A stretch of 64,000 nt of DNA, from contig CABFPE010000611.1 of NCBI GenBank assembly GCA_900660155.1, positions 110,844 to 174,843 on the forward strand. Reading direction: 5' to 3'. Under the pieces are notes generated by a model. It made no database searches. It saw only the letters and a program-made list of their open reading frames with translations, and was not told the DNA's origin. Position numbers and translations under genes: made by a program. This stretch comes from Hofstenia miamia. Taxonomy: Eukaryota; Xenacoelomorpha; Acoela; Hofsteniidae. This document shows, in pieces, positions 58,661-64,000 of this stretch. The first letter of the stretch is position 1. Every line of letters starts with the position of its first letter.

Positions 58661-59930
58661 AAATGACAGCACTAAAAAAATATATAATTGCATAGCGCGG
58701 ACATGAAGGGAGTAATCCCTGGGAATATAAAACTGCACAAATTGACTAACAGTTTTTGCGAGTAATTCTACAACAGTTTCATCTATATTTACCTATTCAG
58801 AATAAGTAAAGGCGCGTTTTATATCTTCCATTGAATTGAACATAGCAATAAATAAAAATAAAATTTACAATTATACTGTAAGATCGGGCTTCAGGAGACG
58901 ACAAGATGAACAGTATCAGGCAATAGTGAATGAGCACGTGATATCTTCTCGGTAGGAAATTTCAAAGTACCTCCAGAAAAGAGCCAGTAGCTGTCGCTTG
59001 ATTAAGGGTTAATTCTAAAGGTCAAAGCAAAAAGGAAGTAAGTTGACAAGCCTAGATTCTCTAAACCAGAAACTTGAAGACCTGCGAAGACACCGCATCT
59101 TTGGAAGTTTGAACAATATTCTATCAGATGAACTTGTTGAGAAACTGTAAGAAAACTCAACAAACTGATGCCATTCCATGTCGTAGCAATCAGACACTAT
59201 CCTTGAGAAAACAATAATATCATTGACTTGCAAGTATAGTGAGGAAGGAAGCAGATTAGAATGATTAATCGTTAATTGCAATGTAAGGAACTACCTAGCA
59301 TCCAGCTTGATCAGATCGGTCTTAGAGACATACCAAAAGGTAGAACCATAAGTAATAATAGTTAAGACAAGAAATTTGTACAAAGCTAGTTTTGTGTCGA
59401 TGAGGTGAGTATGGAGACATTATGACGTATGATTTGAAAGACTTTGTTAACTTTAGCTACAATGTTGTTAATGTAAGAAGTCCAATCAAGTTGTGATTTG
59501 TTATGATGCCAGGGTTTTTTCGTTATACTGTAGTGATAATTCCTGACCACACTGGACTGAGCTTACCTGATATAACCATTAGACAGCACTTCGATATGTT
59601 GAAATCTAGATTGTTGTTAACAGACTAACTTGTCAATTTATCCAAGTCGTGAACATTGTGATAAAGAACTAGTAGACAGAAGCTTACAGTCATCAGCAAA
59701 CATATAAGTTAGAAATGATGTTACTTGTTCGGGAAAGTCCTTTATAAATATTATAAAAAGAAGAGGGCCTAATACGGATCCTTGAGGAACACCACATGTA
59801 ATTGGTAGAATGGAGGAAGACAAAGTTCCATTGATTATTACATTGTGGAATCTGCCACATAGGTAGCCTTGTATTAGATTGGCAACAGTGTTCTTCTTAC
59901 TATCTGCTTAGTACAAATCATACGTTTTTG
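58661..59930 (-). mobile_element. LINE (CR1/Jockey-like) fragment 2, 5'-truncated
   Basis: The minus-strand frame 59823-59638 carries ITCGVPQGSVLGPLLFIIFI and MFADDCKLL, the G-x-P-Q-G-S and F-A-D-D motifs of a non-LTR reverse transcriptase. Further along, 59281-59015 contains FKLPKMRCLRRSSSFWFRES and VNLLPF, resembling the C-terminal end of such proteins. Endonuclease and the first half of the reverse transcriptase are absent. The region between is broken by stops. The microsatellite at 58591-58660 probably marks the 3' end. It overlaps LINE fragment 3 in the protein (both contain the motif-B to motif-C region), so they are two insertions, not one split element. Confidence 0.75.
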
Positions 59931-60108
59931 CTACTAAAACACCTTCATTTACGTTAAAATAATAAAAATTATTATTGTACTAGTTACTTGTCTAGTAAAA
60001 TTTTTTGGATGTCCTGCATTGTTGACATCAATTATCTTATTGAAAGTTTTAAATATATCGCGAATTAAAAAATGTATGCATAATATATATATATATATAA
60101 ACCTGAAG

Positions 60109-60151
<43 letters not shown>

Positions 60152-60444
60152 CAAATGCATACATTTTTTCCCTATTTATAACATATCAGAAAAAATGTTA
60201 GTAAATATCACATGGCAGATGATGCTGCCACCATTTTGCAAAATTTTAAAATAATATAAATTTCATCACTTAAATATTTTATGTAGACCAATTCTCATCA
60301 GTGTTGTGTTGATGAATCTGCTACACGAATTTATTCTGAGGGTGAGTTAGTGATTTGGTTTACAGTCATGTTAATATAAAATGCCATACGTTAATGGTGT
60401 TGTCTACAGTTGCAATTTCACTTGCCAACATATTGACCATTTCT
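59931..60444 (-). repeat. Flank of unit D with the empty site of the LTR element
   Basis: Read on the minus strand it runs TGTAGACAACACCATTAACG, ATAGGGAAAAAATGTATGCA, (TA)n, TTATATGTCTTCAGGTTTAT, (TA)n, TTATGCATACATTTTTTAAT. This is the arrangement on both sides of the LTR element at 26.99 and 35.95 kb, but joined without the element. Confidence 0.8.
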
Positions 60445-62090
60445 GTCATTTTTACACTTAGATACATTGAATTCCATAATATTCATACTAGACCAATCAA
60501 CAAAGATTTTTATGTCATTTTGCAGTTGAGATATACAATTATTACTGGCATTTAGGAATTTGTTATCATCCGCATACATAAATGGCTTACTGGAAAATGC
60601 AGTCTGGTAAGTCATTAATAAAGATAAGGAACATTATAACTGCAACAACAGATCCCTGCGAACCAACACTAGTTACATCCTTTTGAGAGGATATGTGTCA
60701 ATTTATGTTTACGTATTGTTGTCGATCAGTAAGATAAGTGTGAAGTAAACAGATAAAGTCTTTATTAAATATAAAACTTTTCAGTTTATGAAAAATAAGA
60801 GAATGTGAAAGTTTGTAGAATGCTTTACATAAGTTTAAATAAATACATGCAGCATGTATTTTATCATCCTTATAACAAAAAAGTTTATCAATAAATGTAA
60901 GGAGCTGGGTAACAGTAGATCTTCTTGGACAGAAAATATGCTGACAATTGCAAAGTTGTGGCTTAATTAGTAGAAAAGCATATTTAAAAAGAATTTTTTC
61001 GAAAACAATATCCATTTTTTAGAGCAGTGAAGTTGGCCGATAGCTTTTAATTGTAACATCTTTATTCGCTAGTACATACTTAAATACACTGAGAATATGT
61101 GGTGAGATTTCATTTGAAAGCGTCTTAAATATAAATGAAAGAAGGAGATCAGCAGTTTTTGATTTAGATTTAAAGAGATCACAGGCGTTGAGTCATTTGT
61201 AAATGAAACTCAGAGATGGTGAAACTACTGATAAAAAGATTGTATAAATATTATCAGTGCAAGGCACTACAAATGTAAGTTTTTATAGTAAACTGATGCA
61301 AAATATGAGTTAAATAGTTTTGATTTGGCAGATGAAGAATCATCTATATAAATTCATAGTGCATTAAAGCTGGAAGTTCTGATGACACATACAGAGATCT
61401 AAGGAATTTAAACCCATCATTTGCATTAGTGCTATCATAAAAAAGGGAGTTAAATAGGGTAATCTTATCAAATTATATAAAATCTCGTGCTTCTTTGAAT
61501 ATCATGTAGAGCTTTTTTAATTGGTTTTAGAAGAAATACGTTTTTATTTGTGTTTACTTGTCAAAATCTTGCTTAAAGTGTGTACTGTTAGAGAAGAATA
61601 CAAAATGAAAGTTCTTCTCGACATTTTCGACAAATTGGAATGTAGATATATATAATTGGGAGCAATCTGTTATACCAGTTTTATATGGGATCACACAATG
61701 ATATGATAGGAAGAAATCTTGGCTGAAAGAGTATTAATTTTATGGCAGCAATATTACACTGAGAGTAAGAATAAGACTTTCTCGGTAATGTATTTGAATT
61801 ATGTATTATGAAGGAAATGAAATAATGGTCAAATATATGATGATCTGAATTTGGAATACTTGAAAGATTAAATATATCATCTGTTGATAGCAAAACATCT
61901 AGTTTTTTTGCATTTATGGGTGGGAAAATCAATAAACTGAATTAGTGAATAATAAATTAGTATATTTAAAATCTACTTTTTATAGGAGTCAGCTGAGTAC
62001 AATAAAGGGCAATGAGCATGTGGCAGGTTGAGATCGCCTATAAAATGGGTTTTGCGCACTATCGCAAAAAATTAAACTTTGAAATGCTTC
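60445..62090 (-). mobile_element. LINE (CR1/Jockey-like) fragment 3, endonuclease to mid reverse transcriptase
   Basis: On the minus strand the order is FIGDLNLPH near 62035 (the G-D-x-N motif of the apurinic-type endonuclease), AKKLDVLLSTDDIFNLSS and PNSDHHIFD at 61932-61681 (the S-D-H motif), then QHIFCPRRSTVTQLLTFIDK and CIYLNLCKAFYKLSHSLIFH at 61015-60698 (reverse transcriptase start and motif A, with the usual D replaced by N), then FMYADDNKFLNASNN and FNVSKC at 60615-60418. Its 3' end is missing: at about 60445 the sequence changes to the flank shared with 26.3 kb. Loss of the 3' end is unusual for a LINE, which normally loses its 5' end, and points to a later deletion. Confidence 0.75.
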
Positions 62091-62299
62091 CATGACGCTA
62101 CTCAACGGTGGCCCTGCGAGACGGGATATTTTTTATTCGGATTCCGAATCCTGAGCCTTGTCTATGCACATAGTCATTTCAATATCATAAAAGTAAAGTC
62201 ACTTAAATAATCAATTATTTGACCAATACTTAAAAGTGAATTGCGGGTAATATCCATCAATTCAAACACTTTGATGCTAGTTTTCAATGAGAAATTATA
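62091..62299. other. Spacer, nothing recognised
   Basis: A short GC-richer patch at 62095-62165 (GACGCTACTCAACGGTGGCC) stands out; no family recognised. Confidence 0.4.
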
Positions 62300-63246
62300 T
62301 ACATTTTTAACCAAACATGCAATTTACTTTTAAATTTCAAATTAACTCAATTTAACCCGATGCTAACCCACTCAAACATTGTAGATGCATAGATTTCGAT
62401 TCAGGTCAGGTTAGGCGTCTGAATTGATTCGACTTAACTCAAAATTTTTTAGTACTAGAAAAGCCCTAAGTGGCACATATCTCTACCTGTAATCCTTAAG
62501 GTAGTCAATTATTGGATTATCAAAAAATTATGGACAAAAGTCTAGGATCAATATACTTTTTCACACATATTGTTTGGTAAAAGCCATTTTTAGCAATATG
62601 AACTCTTTAATTATATATATTTCGAAGTCAGTGATAAATTTGGTCAAACAGGAATATCATTCTCAAGTAGAAAAGACAAATATTTTGCGGAGCAACTAGC
62701 AATTTCGGTGAAACTTTATAAATATATTAATTATCATAAGATTAATGATGCAAAATAAAAATATACTGTAAAATAGATTTTTGTTTAAGTGGGATATATA
62801 TGTACAACAAAGCCTCAAAAGGCTAAAAAAATTAATTCGAGAAATATTTTAAATCTGATTTAAATTTGAAAATGTGCAATAAATTTTGCAGTTACATAAA
62901 AGTAAACTGAAATTTGGCTATAAAGTGGCTCAAAATTCCAAATAGAATGAGGATGATAATTTAAAATACCAAGTTTTGATATTTAAACAAGTTTTGGTGC
63001 ATTTATACAATTATATTGTAAATTTGTTTATGATTTACTGATTGTTTACTATTGTAATTTATCATTAAATACTCGAATCAAGTTAAAATATTTACTAAAT
63101 TTCAATGATAAATATTAGAATTTTCTACGTATATTCACAAATATTAACATAAACATTTATTCATAAATATTCACATAAAATTATTTTAGATTAAGTAACT
63201 GACAAATTCACTGAAGAATTTAAAAAAATATGCAAGTAGAACACAA
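62300..63246 (-). repeat. 3' flank of GST copy D
   Basis: 62300-62460 is the ACTCAA-rich block shared with B. 62465-63240 matches A (23240-24020) and B (37610-38290) inverted or direct as expected. On the minus strand AATAAA is at 63161-63156. Confidence 0.8.
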
Positions 63247-63667
63247 CTAAGTTGGACGCGGTGGAACATTTGGACCCTTGCGGTTGTTAATATGCTCTTT
63301 AATACCGTGATGGTTGTAGACCCTGTCGACAATGGCATTAATTTTTCGGACTCAGACTTTCTCTAAAGTTAGTTGGCAAGAATGCGTTACCGAAATTACA
63401 AGCATAAGCTAAAGCTATGTCAGCAAATGTGATCTTATCTCCAAGCAGATAATCGCCTTTGGCGAACTTCTCAAGCAACTCTGCTGTTTTGATGTATCTC
63501 TGCAAATTCTCTTTTTTCAATACATCCAGTTGCTCATTAGAAACATCTTTCGTATAATATTTTGGCATATGATGCTTAATAGATGGATCAACGCAATCTA
63601 TGATGATATAATCTGCATACGAGTTAATTTCCAACTCTTCTAGATCATTGTTTCCCAGTAATCCAGC
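63247..63667 (-). pseudogene. Sigma-like glutathione S-transferase, copy D, exon 2 with a frameshift
   Basis: Exon 2 starts at 63667 after a TTTAG acceptor and would end with the TAG at 63249-63247. At 421 bp it is one base longer than in copy B: an extra A in the run near 63342-63346 turns PKINAI into a frame that stops at once. The 109 codons before that read cleanly, including YADYIIIDCVDPSIKHHMPK and GDKITFADIALAYACNFGNA. A product made from it would lack the last 30 or so residues, including the end of the helical domain and PPRPT. Exon 1 would lie about 1.5 kb beyond the window. If the extra base is a sequencing error in a homopolymer, this copy could be functional. Confidence 0.85.
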
Positions 63668-64000
63668 CTAAATAGAAGTTAATAATTTATTGTTTACATA
63701 AAATCTCCAATAAATCATCATACAACACATGTATAAACACATGTATTTGCTAGTCAAATAAAAGTTTTGTCACTTAATTTCACAGATGGTTTACACAAAG
63801 TAATTCCTTTTCAAGTTTTCAAATAATCATAGATATTTTATGAATTCAAAACTCTTGGAAAGAAACTAGCTTTCAGGAATTTCACATAACAGGCTTGGTA
63901 AAAATTATCGATGGTTATTTCGTAATTATATAACAATTAACTTGGTCTTTATATAGATATCTCCTTACAAGGACGTCGTCACAGAGGTGAACAGAGGAGC
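63668..64000 (-). other. Intron of GST copy D (partial)
   Basis: It follows the intron next to exon 2 in copies A (22560-22874) and B (38720-39110): TTTGCTAGTCAAATAAAAG, TTTATGAATTCAAAACTCTT, GTTATTTCGTAATTATATAA. It continues off the window. Confidence 0.8.

Noticed and set aside
59949-60201. Tyr/Ile repeat proteins
   Set aside because: Translations of (TA)n microsatellites; likewise near 11284-11535, 11801-11995 and 15957-16178.
58661-62090. LINE fragments 2 and 3 as one element split by an insertion
   Set aside because: Both contain the reverse transcriptase motif B to motif C region, so they must be separate copies.
1-64000. CRISPR arrays, bacterial operons or ribosome binding sites
   Set aside because: No regularly spaced direct repeats; spliced genes and transposon types are eukaryotic.

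Overview
This window looks like AT-rich, non-coding-rich nuclear DNA from an invertebrate animal. The reasons are spliceosomal introns, long (TA)n tracts, non-LTR retrotransposons of the CR1/Jockey kind, hAT, mariner-like and piggyBac-like DNA transposons, and a Ty3/gypsy-type LTR fossil. I cannot name the species or phylum. The assembly is fragmentary: three long N gaps (19846-20491, 41729-41958, 51985-52376) and nine single-N joins, most flanked by near-identical sequence, so several apparent duplications are probably unmerged contig overlaps or misplaced contigs.

The one host gene family I can identify is a sigma-like glutathione S-transferase (GST): two coding exons (213 + 420 bp, 210 residues) joined by a phase-0 intron. 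Copies alternate in orientation: relic Z (-, 15.3-16.0 kb), A (+, 20.97-23.22 kb, pseudogene), B (-, 38.30-40.43 kb, intact), C (+, 53.04-55.16 kb, pseudogene), relic E (+, 57.65-57.76 kb) and D (-, 63.25-63.67 kb, second exon only, frameshifted, running off the window). B and C lie in the arms of a roughly 17-kb imperfect palindrome with its joint near 46.86 kb. Unit A is a direct relative of arm C.

Layout: 0-15 kb has no recognisable host gene. It holds a 1.4-kb tandem duplication containing a 76-bp hairpin, a small GC-rich structured island at 4.3 kb, assembly duplications, and a truncated hAT transposase end at 13-14.4 kb. 15.3-26.7 kb is GST unit A with its flanks. 27.0-36.0 kb is a broken Ty3/gypsy-type element on the minus strand, interrupted by a TIR DNA element; its empty site survives near 60.1 kb in the flank of unit D. 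36-55 kb is the B/C palindrome, with a hAT-type MITE in the left arm and LTR-retroelement scraps in the right. 55-62 kb carries three minus-strand LINE fragments and an internally deleted mariner-like element. 62.4-64 kb is GST unit D.

Mechanistically the region reads as a gene family amplified by inverted and direct segmental duplication, then eroded. Only copy B could encode a normal GST here. Insertions present in one unit but absent at the matching place in another (LTR element, hAT MITE, piggyBac-like MITE) order events: the duplications came first, those insertions later.
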